A DNA stretch of 44,214 bases from Chitinophagaceae bacterium (GCA_023251255.1 JAHEZD010000047.1:1-44214); one strand, 5' to 3'. Numbered from the stretch's first letter, positions 1 through 8,297 are shown. Notes: a model not told the origin generated them from the sequence alone. Translations and numbers: made by a program.

Positions 1-457
1 CCGCAAATTTCATGGAGGGGCCGCTGAGAAACTGCCCTTTTTTTACGTTCACTATTTTATTTGTTTCGGCAGCGGCCACCAATAAATCCGTTTGGCGGCA
101 AAGGAAAGCGGGGATCTGCAAAATATCTATGTACTGTGCAGCCACGGCACATTCATCATGGGCATGCACATCGGAAGTAGTGGGAAGTTTGTAGGTGTCG
201 CCCGCTTTTTTGATGAGGTCCAGGCCGATACCATCACCCAGTCCGGTGAAGGAGGTTCCGCTTGTACGGTTGGCCTTGCGGTAACTGGCCTTGAAAATGT
301 AGGGGATTTCCAGCCGCTTGCAAATGGCAGATACCTTGTCGGCCACTTCCATCACCAGTTCCTCGCTCTCCACAATGCAGGGGCCTGCAATCAAGAAGAA
401 GCTATCGGGATTGTATGATTGGTCCTTGAATAAATCTGTAAGGAAAGGAGCTTGCAT
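1..457 (-). CDS. kdsA: 3-deoxy-8-phosphooctulonate synthase (KDO-8-P synthase), 3' part outside the window
   Basis: The enzyme condenses phosphoenolpyruvate with arabinose 5-phosphate to make KDO 8-phosphate, the precursor of the lipopolysaccharide inner-core sugar KDO, in the cytoplasm. The first 152 residues are visible, reading from the ATG complementary to 455-457 off the left edge. They match KdsA closely: a GPCIVES segment near residue 25, IPYIFKASYRKANR, TSDVHAHDE, then DILQIPAFLCRQTDL and VKKGQFLS, the family's hallmark TIM-barrel motifs. The full protein is usually about 270-280 residues, so a little under half lies outside. The start is the only sensible one, a few residues before the conserved core. 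The identification is very secure. Confidence 0.95.
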   Translation of the reverse strand, partial: MQAPFLTDLFKDQSYNPDSFFLIAGPCIVESEELVMEVADKVSAICKRLEIPYIFKASYRKANRTSGTSFTGLGDGIGLDLIKKAGDTYKLPTTSDVHAHDECAVAAQYIDILQIPAFLCRQTDLLVAAAETNKIVNVKKGQFLSGPSMKFA

Positions 458-510
458 GGTGAATGTGTTTATGTAAATATTGGGCGAATTTACAGGCAAT
501 TGAATAAGAT

Positions 511-606
511 ACTGTGGCTAAAGCCAATTCATTTTGCGTTTTTCATTGCCGTTGACTTAAGACAACGGCAATGATGGAAACCGTGAACAGGCTTTAGCTG
601 AATTAA
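511..606. repeat. Intergenic palindromic element with an 11-bp perfect stem
   Basis: An 11-bp perfect inverted repeat (544-554 and 563-573, cattgccgttg / caacggcaatg) with an 8-base loop lies inside a weaker outer pair: ggctaaagcc at about 516-525 and ggctttagc at about 590-598. It lies in the gap between the divergent kdsA and tdh. Similar 'ggctaaagcc ... acggcaatg' intergenic palindromes are, from memory, common in Bacteroidota. Whether it acts as a transcript-end hairpin or is only a repeat cannot be told. Confidence 0.6.
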
Positions 607-713
607 GGAACAATTCCTTTTCTTTGTTGCTAATGATTGCTACGGAACATTGCTTCGCTCGGGTAACCATGAGCTATCAACTATGACCTATCTACTGACT
701 TATAAACAATAAC

Positions 714-1658
714 ATGGTAAAAGAAAAAATTCTGGTAATCGGTGCATCTGGCCAAATTGGTGTGGAACTTACTTTGGCTTTAAGGAAACTGTACGGTAAT
801 GCCAATGTGGTGGCGAGTGACCTGCGTGAGCAGAACCCCTTATTGGAAGGAACCGGTCCTTATGTGAGCCTTGATGTAATGAACAAGGAAATGCTGCATG
901 TGCAGGTAATAAGGCAGAACATTACGCAGATTTATTTACTGGCGGCCATCCTCAGTGCCACAGGGGAGAAGAACCCCAACCTTGCTTGGCACCTGAACAT
1001 GCAGGGACTGCTGAACGTGCTGGACATTGCCCGCGAAGAGAAATTGACAAAGGTTTACTGGCCTTCGTCCATTGCCGTATTCGGTCCTACAAGCCCCAAG
1101 CAGCACTGCCCACAGCAAACGGTAATCGAACCCATTACGGTGTACGGTATCAGCAAATATGCGGGTGAGTTCTGGTGCAACTATTTTTTCCAGCGTTATG
1201 GGGTGGATGTGCGCAGTTTGCGTTACCCCGGGTTGATCAGTTACAAATCAGCACCCGGCGGAGGTACCACGGATTATGCGGTGGAAATTTACCATGAGGC
1301 CCTGGAAGAAAAAAAATATGAATGCTTCCTGAGCGAGGACACTTACCTGCCCATGATGTACATGCCCGATGCCATCCGTGCCACGTTGGAGCTGATGGAG
1401 GCACCAGCCGAAAAAATTTCCATCCGCACTTCTTACAATGTGGCCGGCATGAGCTTTTCGCCCAAGGAAATTGCGGCATCCATTCAAAAAAACATTCCCG
1501 ATTTTTCCATTTCCTATAAGCCAGACTACCGCCAGAACATTGCCAACAGTTGGCCGCAAAGCATTGATGCAACTGTGGCTGCCAATGACTGGGGCTGGAA
1601 ACCTGAATTCGATCTGGACAAGATGACGGTGGACATGCTGGAGAACCTGCGGAAATAA
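714..1658 (+). CDS. tdh: L-threonine 3-dehydrogenase, NAD-dependent epimerase (SDR) type
   Basis: It oxidises L-threonine to 2-amino-3-ketobutyrate with NAD+, the first step of threonine breakdown to glycine and acetyl-CoA. The 314-residue protein has the Rossmann motif GASGQIG (residues 10-16), the active-site Ser in PSSIAVFG (118-119) and the YxxxK pair Y144/K148. The segment RYPGLISYKSAPGGGTTDY is characteristic of the UDP-galactose-epimerase-like threonine dehydrogenases of Flavobacterium and Cytophaga, which are unrelated to the zinc alcohol-dehydrogenase-type Tdh of E. coli. Length is as expected. It is a single gene followed by a palindromic repeat. A general sugar epimerase is less likely because of the threonine-dehydrogenase signature. 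Confidence 0.9.
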   Translation: MVKEKILVIGASGQIGVELTLALRKLYGNANVVASDLREQNPLLEGTGPYVSLDVMNKEMLHVQVIRQNITQIYLLAAILSATGEKNPNLAWHLNMQGLLNVLDIAREEKLTKVYWPSSIAVFGPTSPKQHCPQQTVIEPITVYGISKYAGEFWCNYFFQRYGVDVRSLRYPGLISYKSAPGGGTTDYAVEIYHEALEEKKYECFLSEDTYLPMMYMPDAIRATLELMEAPAEKISIRTSYNVAGMSFSPKEIAASIQKNIPDFSISYKPDYRQNIANSWPQSIDATVAANDWGWKPEFDLDKMTVDMLENLRK

Positions 1659-1671
1659 TTGCTGTTCATTT

Positions 1672-1817
1672 AGGTAGTGACCCATTTTGAATTGTTGAGT
1701 TGTCAGCCTGAGGTTCTCGAAGGCAACTCTCATACTATATCCTAATCGGTTTCGAGGGCCTCAACCCCGATTTTTCATCGGGGCAGGCGCTGACAGTTTT
1801 AAAATGGGTCACTACCT
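1672..1817. repeat. Palindromic repeat, family C copy 1 (17-bp terminal inverted repeats)
   Basis: The 17-bp sequence aggtagtgacccatttt at 1672-1688 recurs exactly inverted at 1801-1817. Inside are a 'tgtcagcctgaggttctcgaagg' half at about 1701-1722 and a small hairpin module 'ccccgatttttcatcgggg' at 1766-1784. The element sits just after the tdh stop codon. A second, decayed copy in opposite orientation is at 18376-18475. There is no coding capacity; it looks like a miniature element or REP-like repeat. Confidence 0.8.
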
Positions 1818-1886
1818 TCATCCAAATTTAATTTTCAGGTAGCAAACATTCACGACATTTATTGCTCAATCAAAAAACATACAATT

Positions 1887-2324
1887 ATGGCAACGGTAAA
1901 TGCTTACTTGACCTTCAATGGTAATTGCGAAGAAGCTTTTAGTTTCTACAAAACAAATTTTGGTGGCGAATTCACCTATATAGGACGTTTCAAGGATATG
2001 CCTGCAGATGCTGGAAAGCCTGTGCCTGCAGGGGACCAGGAAAAAATCATGCATGTGTGCTTGCCAATCAGCAAGGAAACCATGTTGATGGGCAGCGATA
2101 CGGGTGGGGAATGGGCGCCCAGTTTCACGCAGGGCAATAATTTTTCCATTTCCATCCATGCTTCTACAAAAGAAGAAGCGGACAAATTGTTCGGAGGGCT
2201 TTCAAGTGGGGGGCGAGTGACGATGCCCATGAACAAAACTTTCTGGGGCGATTATTTCGGCATGTTTACTGATAAGTTCGGTATCAATTGGATGATCAGC
2301 TTCAATGAAGGCCAGCCATCATAA
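1887..2324 (+). CDS. VOC (glyoxalase/bleomycin-resistance fold) family protein, PhnB-like
   Basis: The 145-residue protein has the PhnB/VOC pattern: an opening YLTFNGNCEEAFSFYKTNFGGE, a central HVCLPISKETMLMGSD strand pair, and a C-terminal FWGDYFGMFTDKFGINWMISF. The length equals one PhnB-type unit with two beta-alpha-beta-beta-beta modules. Members are mostly of unknown substrate and are often wrongly labelled 3-demethylubiquinone methyltransferase. Nothing here tells the substrate. It is monocistronic and ends at a strong bidirectional terminator shared with the convergent gene. The family call is firm; the function is unknown. Confidence 0.85.
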   Translation: MATVNAYLTFNGNCEEAFSFYKTNFGGEFTYIGRFKDMPADAGKPVPAGDQEKIMHVCLPISKETMLMGSDTGGEWAPSFTQGNNFSISIHASTKEEADKLFGGLSSGGRVTMPMNKTFWGDYFGMFTDKFGINWMISFNEGQPS

Positions 2325-2354
2325 CAACGATAGGGGCTAAAAAAGATAGAGACT

Positions 2355-2398
2355 AAAAAGGAGCAGGCATTCAACCAAGTTGAATGCCTGCTCCTTTT
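2355..2398. terminator. Bidirectional rho-independent terminator between convergent genes
   Basis: A perfect 19-bp stem (2355-2373 with 2380-2398) encloses a 6-base loop. It has an A-run on the left and a T-run on the right, so it works on both strands. It lies 30 bases after the VOC gene stop and about 48 bases after the end of the minus-strand gene at 2446. Confidence 0.9.
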
Positions 2399-2445
2399 AT
2401 AAGTAATCCGGTTTATTGCGTCATTATAACGGAAGATGCAATCTA

Positions 2446-3207
2446 TTAGAACCTAACTCCCAAACAAATACCTGCCGCACGAACGCCGGCCCATGGACCA
2501 GTTGATTTTGCATTGATGGTACCTGAAGATGGTGGGGTGTTCACTGTTTTTGAATATTCAAATTCAAATGGTTTGGTATTGATCCGTTTAAGTTCGTTAA
2601 TGGCTGCATCCTGCTCGGTGGACAAGCTGCCGGGATAGGATTCAGTAATGGTGGCCGTCATGTCGCCATTGCTGCTTCCGTAATGTCCGCCCAGTATCCA
2701 AAAATCGAGTACCAGGAACTTGGCAATATTCTTTTGCACACCAATCATTAAGCCGCCAGCATTCCCTTTGATATTGCCGCTTACCACGGTGCTTTTTTTG
2801 TAGGTGTTGGCGCCAAAAGTGGTTGAATAACTCACAGGAACAGAAAGGTCAAATTGGGAAGATCTGTAATAACCGGCTATATAGAATCCTTTCAATCTTC
2901 CGCGTCCGAGGTACAAGCGTACTTCGGGTGTGATGGCATGCCCGCTCATTACAAATTCGCCCACGTTCACATTGGGGTCATCCAAATATTTTTCCACCGT
3001 ACTTTGAATGGGCACTTTGGTATCGCCCATGGTCCTGTAGGAGAGGGACAGCGAAACATGTTTGGTCAATGCCCTTTCATAAGTGAAATGATAGTTCTTC
3101 AGTACCAATGAGCTCAGGTTTGTTTTGATGATGTTCTTTCCGCCCAATAGTAATTGGGCCTTGCCCATCAATGGCAAGAAGGCCAATAATACAAGTAATC
3201 GTTTCAT
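2446..3207 (-). CDS. Secreted outer-membrane beta-barrel-like protein (DUF3575-like), function unknown
   Basis: The 253-residue protein begins with a signal peptide (MKRLLVLLAFLPLMGKAQ). Alternating hydrophobic strands with Gly and aromatic residues follow, such as HFTYERALTKHVSLSLSYR and GFYIAGYYRSS, and the chain ends in the outer-membrane-style CLGVRF with a terminal Phe. The region 'NIIKTNLSSLVLKNYHFTYERALTKHVSLSLSYR' resembles the start of DUF3575 outer-membrane proteins of Bacteroidota. It is probably a small monomeric barrel. No partner is evident; the Rrf2 regulator gene ends 28 bases upstream of its start on the same strand, so the two may be cotranscribed. Confidence 0.75.
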   Translation of the reverse strand: MKRLLVLLAFLPLMGKAQLLLGGKNIIKTNLSSLVLKNYHFTYERALTKHVSLSLSYRTMGDTKVPIQSTVEKYLDDPNVNVGEFVMSGHAITPEVRLYLGRGRLKGFYIAGYYRSSQFDLSVPVSYSTTFGANTYKKSTVVSGNIKGNAGGLMIGVQKNIAKFLVLDFWILGGHYGSSNGDMTATITESYPGSLSTEQDAAINELKRINTKPFEFEYSKTVNTPPSSGTINAKSTGPWAGVRAAGICLGVRF

Positions 3208-3235
3208 GCTGGTTGTTTTAGATTTAAAAAGGGAA

Positions 3236-3649
3236 TTATTTCAGGTTGGCAATATCTGCCACTGTTTTCTTTTCCAGTATTTTCAGGGAGGCATCCCTCA
3301 CTTCGATCATGGCCACACTGAGTCCGCAGTTTTTTTCATCGCAGTTCTTGCAGCGTTCATAGAAATTGAGGCTTACGCAGGGAAGCAGTGCAATGGGGCC
3401 GTCAATCAAACGTATAATGGCCGCCATTTTTACATCATGCGGGTCAACCGCAAAAAAATAGCCACCGCCCTTTCCTTTCTTGCTGTCCAGTATGCCTGCT
3501 TTCTTCAGTTCCAGCAAAATATTTTCCAGGAATTTCAGGGGTATTTTTTTTTTCTTGGAGACTTCAGAAATCAAAACGGGCCCCTGCGCTTTTTTCTCGG
3601 CAAGGTAAATGAGTGCTTTGAATGCGTATTGCGTTTTCTTTGAAAGCAT
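3236..3649 (-). CDS. Rrf2 family transcriptional regulator
   Basis: This is a 137-residue winged-helix regulator. The N-terminus MLSKKTQYAFKALIYLAE, the recognition region IPLKFLENILLELKKAGILDSKKGKGGGY and the wing are typical of Rrf2/IscR/NsrR proteins. Four cysteines sit where Rrf2 proteins bind an Fe-S cluster: C91, C100, C103 and C108. The protein may therefore sense iron, redox state or NO, but the ligand and target are not known. Length is usual. It is upstream of, and possibly cotranscribed with, the outer-membrane protein at 2446-3207. Confidence 0.9.
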   Translation of the reverse strand: MLSKKTQYAFKALIYLAEKKAQGPVLISEVSKKKKIPLKFLENILLELKKAGILDSKKGKGGGYFFAVDPHDVKMAAIIRLIDGPIALLPCVSLNFYERCKNCDEKNCGLSVAMIEVRDASLKILEKKTVADIANLK

Positions 3650-4307
3650 GGTGCAAGTTTACATAATTATTTTGTTATTGTGCTCCGTGCAGATGGGTAT
3701 AGTAAGCGAAGTGCGTTTGCCGCAAATTGAAACGTTGATTATTGGCTCCGGAATGTTTGCTTGCCAATGGTAATTGTAATAAATGAAATTGGTTAGGCTT
3801 TTAATTTCATGTATTGGAATGTAAGATTTTTTTGGCGGAGCCACTTTCGGCACCGTTCGATAAGCAAAATCATTCTTTGTAGGAATTGCCTTCGACAGTG
3901 GTTCGACAAGCTATGACCTCGCTGCCAATGACATCCGATAGCCTCAGGCAGAGAATCAATGTTTGCTTCGCAAACAAACACATTGACCCTGCCTGCCGGC
4001 AAAGGCTGGGATGACAGTATGACCACAAAGGCACAAAGGTCACCAAGTTAAAACCTTCGCTTTTTCCTTTGTGGTAAGCATAAAAAAATATTTGTTTACA
4101 AATGATTTTCAACATCTCGGACTAACCCTGACAGAATGGTGGGAACTTTGTTCCCAGCTAAAGGGCTGCCTGCTGAAAGCAGCGGTAGATAGTATAGTGG
4201 CATTTGAATGATTCTTGAATTTTTGTTTGTTGGTTTGCATCCGTTGGGCCATCTTTATCGGGGTACGATCTTTGTAACCATATTATTGTTCAATTAAATA
4301 AACGGAA
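3650..4307. other. 658-bp gene-free stretch: repeats and promoter region
   Basis: No convincing gene is present. From 3886 to about 4116 there is a copy of repeat family D (listed separately). At 4141-4182 there are two small adjacent hairpins: gggaac-ttt-gttccc at 4141-4155, and ctgct-gaa-agcag at 4170-4182. The last 80 bases should hold the promoter of the gene at 4308. A possible weak Bacteroidota promoter is TTG at 4243-4245 with GATCTTTG at 4267-4274, spacer 21. A 64-codon minus-strand reading frame at 3659-3853 just upstream of the Rrf2 gene has no recognisable features. Confidence 0.6.
3886..4116 (-). repeat. Repeat family D, copy 1
   Basis: Read on the minus strand it starts gatgttgaaaatcatttgt at 4116, runs through 'accacaaagg' and 'aggcacaaagg'-like stretches, a 'cctttgccggcaggcagggtcaa' segment and 'tttgcgaagcaaaca', and ends near 'cttgtcgaaccactgtcgaagg'. 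The same sequence order is found on the plus strand at 10826-11082, so the two copies are inverted relative to each other. It is non-coding. Confidence 0.75.
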
Positions 4308-4823
4308 ATGAAAAAAATAGCCGCCTTTGTTATTGCCCTGATTGCTGCTGGTGGGGCACAAGCACAGTTCAAACTTCCCAAAGCGCTGATTGCTGCACAC
4401 TTGGTGTATGCAGGCCCCGTGTCATCGGATTTCAGTAATGAATACAAATTTGGTATTGGGGGGGAACTGGAAGGTGGCGTTGGTCTTGGCAAAACAATGC
4501 TGCTGGCCAATATTGGTTATACTTCCTATGAACCGCACAGCAATATCAGCAAGCTGAATGCTACCACTTTCAAGATTGGGCTCAGGCAATACTTGATTGC
4601 AGGGCTTTTCCTGAATGTGAATGCGGGGAATGCTACTTTGAAGTACAGCGGCACTGATGGTTCCACCAGTAAGTTTGTGGTGGAAGGCGGCGCCGGCATA
4701 AAGCTTCTCGGTTTTGAAGTGCTGGCCAATTATGGCGGCTTTACCACACCTACCAAGGTTCCTAGTGGGAATTATTTTGCTGGGGCCTTTATTGTCAAAG
4801 CTGGGTTTGCAATCAAGATTTGA
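4308..4823 (+). CDS. Small outer-membrane beta-barrel protein, function unknown
   Basis: The 171-residue protein has a clear signal peptide (MKKIAAFVIALIAAGGAQAQ). The mature part is made of short amphipathic strands separated by Gly/Asn turns (GIGGELEGGVGLGKTMLLANIGYTSY, FKIGLRQYLIAGLFLNVNAG, FVVEGGAGIKLLGFEVLANYGGF), as in 8-stranded barrels of the OmpW/OMP_b-brl type. The pattern fits the 'outer membrane protein beta-barrel domain' proteins common in Bacteroidota. Nothing points to a ligand. It stands alone, with repeat-rich DNA on both sides. Confidence 0.75.
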   Translation: MKKIAAFVIALIAAGGAQAQFKLPKALIAAHLVYAGPVSSDFSNEYKFGIGGELEGGVGLGKTMLLANIGYTSYEPHSNISKLNATTFKIGLRQYLIAGLFLNVNAGNATLKYSGTDGSTSKFVVEGGAGIKLLGFEVLANYGGFTTPTKVPSGNYFAGAFIVKAGFAIKI

Positions 4824-4841
4824 TCGTAGTGTGGTTCTTGA

Positions 4842-4899
4842 GCAGGAAGCAGATTGCTTCCTGCGTCGCAATGACGGGCTTCCTGCGTCGCAATGACGG
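4842..4899. repeat. Hairpin plus 22-bp direct repeat (cgtcgcaatgacgg type)
   Basis: A perfect 10-bp stem with a 3-base loop (4842-4851 and 4855-4864) overlaps two exact tandem copies of a 22-bp unit (4856-4877 and 4878-4899) containing cgtcgcaatgacgg. From memory, this motif recurs in intergenic DNA of unrelated bacteria. The hairpin starts 19 bases after the 4308-4823 gene and may help end its transcript. Confidence 0.75.
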
Positions 4900-4970
4900 T
4901 TTCCTGTTCGTAATCCCGTTCCCAATCATTTGGGAGATTGCTTTGGAATGAAAAGGTATTAATTCTAACT

Positions 4971-5105
4971 GACTATCTGTATGAAGGAAAGCATTGACGA
5001 TTTCCGTTGTCATACTGAGGTTCTCGAAGTATGATGAGCGTGGAGCATAGCTTGAATACGGTTTCGACAAGCTCAACCTGACATACTTTCCTTCATACGG
5101 ATAGT
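4971..5105. repeat. Palindromic repeat, family A copy 1 (22-bp terminal inverted repeats)
   Basis: The left end gactatctgtatgaaggaaag (from 4971) pairs with the inverted right end ending at 5105, with 2 mismatches in 22 bp. A nested inner pair carries 'tgtcatactgaggttctcgaag' against the inverted 'ggtttcgacaagctcaacctgaca'. A second copy in the same orientation is at 23405-23563. It lies directly after the end of the response-regulator gene (stop at 5115), so it can form a long hairpin at that transcript's 3' end. Confidence 0.85.
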
Positions 5106-5114
5106 CATATAATT

Positions 5115-5756
5115 CTAAATCAATTTATGCTCATAAGCATATTTGATGAGGCCAATAACGCTATTGGTTTTTGTTTTGCGGAAGATGTTTTTTCGGTGCG
5201 TTTCCACAGTGCGCTCACTGATGAACAATGAGGTGGCGATGTCCTTGTTGGAAAATTCCTTTTCTATGAGCTTGATGATTTCCACTTCCCTTGCCGTGAG
5301 GTTGGCTTCCACGTTCTGCTGTTTCACATTGCTGAAATGTTCCAGTTCGTTCAGTACTTCATCGCTGAAATAGATACCCCCGTTGGCAATTTTTTCGATG
5401 GCATTCGTGAGTTCCTGCTTGCCGATATTCTTCAGCACGTAACCAGCAATATCCGCATCGTTGATCATTTCGTTTACCGTATGTCCCTGCCCGCTCATGC
5501 TGAGTGCCAGTATTTTTATGTCCGGGTATTTTTTCCTTACTTCCTTGGCCAGTTCCTGTCCCGTCATGCCGGGCATCATGATATCCGTGAGTAGAATGTC
5601 AATCTCCGTGTTGGCAAGCACGTTCAGCATTTCAGCGGCAGAAGTATGGGTGGCTTCGATGCTGATATCATTATGTCCATCCAGAAGCGCAGTAATGCCA
5701 TCAATCACAATCTGGTGGTCATCTACTATGGCAACTTTTATTTTTTTAGGTTTCAT
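5115..5756 (-). CDS. NarL/LuxR-family response regulator
   Basis: This 213-residue two-component regulator has an N-terminal receiver domain (about 5-125) with acidic pair D12/D13, phospho-acceptor D58 in LLTDIMMPGM and conserved K109 (VLKN). A C-terminal LuxR-type helix-turn-helix (about 150-207) starts LTAREVEIIKLI and contains FISERTVETHRKNIFRKT. It is the evident partner of the HisKA_3-type kinase just upstream on the same strand (6003-8297), because NarL-type regulators pair with that kinase class. The pair is separated by 246 bases containing a decayed palindromic repeat, so the regulator may have its own promoter. Its targets are unknown. Confidence 0.95.
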   Translation of the reverse strand: MKPKKIKVAIVDDHQIVIDGITALLDGHNDISIEATHTSAAEMLNVLANTEIDILLTDIMMPGMTGQELAKEVRKKYPDIKILALSMSGQGHTVNEMINDADIAGYVLKNIGKQELTNAIEKIANGGIYFSDEVLNELEHFSNVKQQNVEANLTAREVEIIKLIEKEFSNKDIATSLFISERTVETHRKNIFRKTKTNSVIGLIKYAYEHKLI

Positions 5757-5863
5757 ATAAGGGTCAACATACTTGAGGTGTAAAATAGCGATTTTTATTC
5801 AATACGACCCAGTTAAGGCATTGGTGGTAGTTTATCATTTTGAATATACCTTCTTGAAATGAA

Positions 5864-5970
5864 TGTCAGCCTTGAACCAGTCGAAGGCAATTTATATGGA
5901 GAGCTATCGGTTTCGACAAGCTTGCCTTGCCAGCAAATGCAGGCTAAACATGCCATGATGCTGTCAGCAA
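5864..5970. repeat. Degenerate palindromic repeat between kinase and regulator genes
   Basis: Residual halves of the inner module seen in families A-C are present: tgtcagccttgaaccagtcgaagg-like sequence at 5864-5887 and ggtttcgacaagcttgcctt at 5909-5928. No convincing terminal inverted repeat is left. It sits inside the 246-base spacer between the kinase and its regulator. Confidence 0.55.
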
Positions 5971-6002
5971 AGGATAGACTTTAATAGCACAGCAAATTAA
6001 TG

Positions 6003-8297
6003 TCAACTCATAGGTACATGAATGGCCACCAATGTTCCCTTGCCAGGGGACGAATTCCATTCAACCGTGCCCTTCAAATATTCTATCCTTGTTTGTATGT
6101 TCTTGAGGCCAATGCCGTCAAATTTATTTTTGTCGGATGTATCAAAACCCTTCCCATTGTCTTCAATGGTTGCAGCAATGCCATCTGCATCCTTGATTAG
6201 TGAAATGTCCAGGTGATTGGCGCCCGAGTGCTTGATTACATTGTTCACGGATTCCTGGATTACACGGTAGAGAACGGTTTCAATATTGGAATCGATCCGT
6301 TCGTTCAGCCCTTCCGTATACAGGTCCACTTTGATCACACGGCCATCAATCTGGTTCAGGAACTCCCGCACGGCACTGGCCAGCCCAGCTTTTAATAGGG
6401 CATTGGGCATCATGTTGTGGCTCACGCTGCGTACTTCCTTGCAGCTTTCATCTACCAGGGTCAGCACCTTTTCATATACGCGGCGCTGTTCATCATTGGC
6501 AAAGGGTATTTCCGCTTCCATGGCACTGAGGTTCATTTTGGCGGCGCTCATCAGTTGGCCCACGCCATCGTGCAGGTCGCCAGCAATGCGTTGGCGTTCA
6601 TTTTCCTCCGCTTCCAGAACGGCCTTGGTGGCAAGTTCCTGCTGCTTGAAAACTTCTGCCTGCAACTGCTTTTCCTTTTTCAGTTTGTAGCGCCTGTAAA
6701 AGGAAATGCCCAATAACAATAGGAGTGCGGTTACAATGCTGATTACGGTGATGGTGATGTTCTTCCTGTTCACCAGTAGTTTCTGGTTCTTCAGTTCCAG
6801 TTCATTGATCTTGCCCTGTTTGTTCAGGCTCTGGATGCTCTGTTCCTTTTCGGTGGAATCCAGTTTCTGCTCCAGTATCTTCTTGTTCTGGTTGGATATT
6901 TCCAGGTCGTTGGCCGCAATGGTGAGGTGGGCATTGGAGAGTTGCAATTGCTGCTGGCTAAGTTTGTACAATCTTTTGTTCAGTTCCAGTTGCTGGTTCT
7001 GTATGGCAAGGGACTTGATGGAATTGTCCTTGTTCAGCAGTTCAATTTGCAATTGCTTTTTTTCTGTCTCGTATTTTACCTGCATGTCCGCAATGGATTT
7101 CAGGTTCTCCTGGTTCAGGATGGAATCCTTTTGGTCGGCATAGCGGTTATAGTATTCCAGTGCGGTCTTATAATTATTGCTGGCGCTGTAATAATTGCTC
7201 TGCACCAGGAAGAGGTTCTTGCGGTCTTCTTTTTTGTTGGTCTTGTTAATGAGCAGTTCGGAACTGTCCAAGTAGACCTTGGCAGCAGTCAGGTCGTTCA
7301 GGTTTATCTCTGCGGAAGCGGCACCCAGCCAAGCGGTGGCCAGGCTTCTTTTGTTGCCGATTTTCTGGCTCAGTTCGATGCTTTTTTTATAACTGGTCAG
7401 TGCTTCCTGGTAATCGCCTTTGCGGTAGGCCACTTCGCCAAGGTTGGCCTGCACCAATGCTATTTGCCTGAAATCGGACATGACCTGGTAAAGCTCCAGC
7501 GCCTTTTGGTAGTACTCAATGGCCTTGTCGTATTTCTTCTGTTCGCCATATACATTGGCAATGCCCTGCAGGCTGATGCCCATGCCATTTTTGTCCTTGA
7601 ACTTCTGCTGTATGGCAAAAGCCTTTTCTCCGGCATCAATGGCGGCGGCATAATCCTTCTTGCGCCAGTAAACGGCCGCAATATAATTGTAGGTGGAGGC
7701 GATGGCCTGCTCGGCCTTTATCTTCTCGAATTCCTTCAGTGCAAAAAGGAAATTGTTCAGGGCCTTTTCGTAATCGCCAATGTCCTTGTAGATATAGCCG
7801 ATATTGTTGTAGCTGGCAGCAATGCCATACGTGTCGTTATTCTCCTGCCTAATTTTCAATGATTCATGGTACCTGTCCAGCGCCGTGTTGTAATCGCCCA
7901 GTTCTATGTACACATTGCCCTCGTTGTTCACGGCAAAGGCCATATTGGTCCTGTCGTTGATCTTGGCAGACTCATTGAAATATTCCTTGAAGGCTGCAAT
8001 GGCCTTGGGGTACTGGCCCTTGAAGTAGTTTGCATAGCCTATGGAATTGTAGGCCTGCGCCACGTACCTGGTGCTTTCTTTTGTTTTGGCAGCAGCAATG
8101 GCACTTTCCGCATACTTGATGGAGGAATCGGAATTGCTGTTGCGGTAGATCTCGGAAATGAGGGCCGCTGCTTTTACATAATTGGTATCCTTCCTGTTTA
8201 GCTGCAGTATGCGCTGCAAACTGTCCAGCCTTTGCTTCTGTGCGGTGGCACAATAGCAGGCAACGATGGACAGGGTCAATAGGATCTTTCTTTGCAT
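6003..8297 (-). CDS. TPR-containing sensor histidine kinase (HisKA_3 / HATPase_c)
   Basis: The 764-residue kinase has an N-terminal signal sequence (to about residue 20) and a large periplasmic array of tetratricopeptide repeats (about 35-390; repeated AxxYNxIGYxYxxxGDYxKAxxxF patterns). A Gln/Lys-rich coiled coil (about 395-505) and one membrane span (about 513-534) follow. The HisKA_3 dimerisation helix carries phospho-acceptor H576 in IAGDLHDGVGQ. The ATPase domain has the N box (N685/N686), DNGKGFD (713-719), GIGLKNI (728-734) and GKGT (752-755). It autophosphorylates and passes phosphate to the regulator at 5115-5756. The signal sensed by the TPR domain is unknown. The gene begins 19 bases after the dapB stop, which suggests cotranscription with dapB. 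Confidence 0.95.
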   Translation of the reverse strand: MQRKILLTLSIVACYCATAQKQRLDSLQRILQLNRKDTNYVKAAALISEIYRNSNSDSSIKYAESAIAAAKTKESTRYVAQAYNSIGYANYFKGQYPKAIAAFKEYFNESAKINDRTNMAFAVNNEGNVYIELGDYNTALDRYHESLKIRQENNDTYGIAASYNNIGYIYKDIGDYEKALNNFLFALKEFEKIKAEQAIASTYNYIAAVYWRKKDYAAAIDAGEKAFAIQQKFKDKNGMGISLQGIANVYGEQKKYDKAIEYYQKALELYQVMSDFRQIALVQANLGEVAYRKGDYQEALTSYKKSIELSQKIGNKRSLATAWLGAASAEINLNDLTAAKVYLDSSELLINKTNKKEDRKNLFLVQSNYYSASNNYKTALEYYNRYADQKDSILNQENLKSIADMQVKYETEKKQLQIELLNKDNSIKSLAIQNQQLELNKRLYKLSQQQLQLSNAHLTIAANDLEISNQNKKILEQKLDSTEKEQSIQSLNKQGKINELELKNQKLLVNRKNITITVISIVTALLLLLGISFYRRYKLKKEKQLQAEVFKQQELATKAVLEAEENERQRIAGDLHDGVGQLMSAAKMNLSAMEAEIPFANDEQRRVYEKVLTLVDESCKEVRSVSHNMMPNALLKAGLASAVREFLNQIDGRVIKVDLYTEGLNERIDSNIETVLYRVIQESVNNVIKHSGANHLDISLIKDADGIAATIEDNGKGFDTSDKNKFDGIGLKNIQTRIEYLKGTVEWNSSPGKGTLVAIHVPMS

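Noticed and set aside
3659-3853. 64-codon open frame on the minus strand upstream of the Rrf2 gene
   Set aside because: It has no signal, domain or codon-use support, and it lies in a region mostly made of repeats and promoter DNA. It cannot be supported as a gene.
4971-5105. Simple terminator hairpin after the response regulator
   Set aside because: The pairing is long and nested, and the same sequence recurs at 23405-23563 in a 5' position of another gene, so it is a repeat element. It may still stop transcription.
6927-7862. 311-codon plus-strand open frame inside the TPR kinase gene
   Set aside because: It is antisense to a well-defined kinase gene, has low-complexity Leu/Val/Phe-rich translation caused by the TPR codon pattern, and lacks any recognisable domain.
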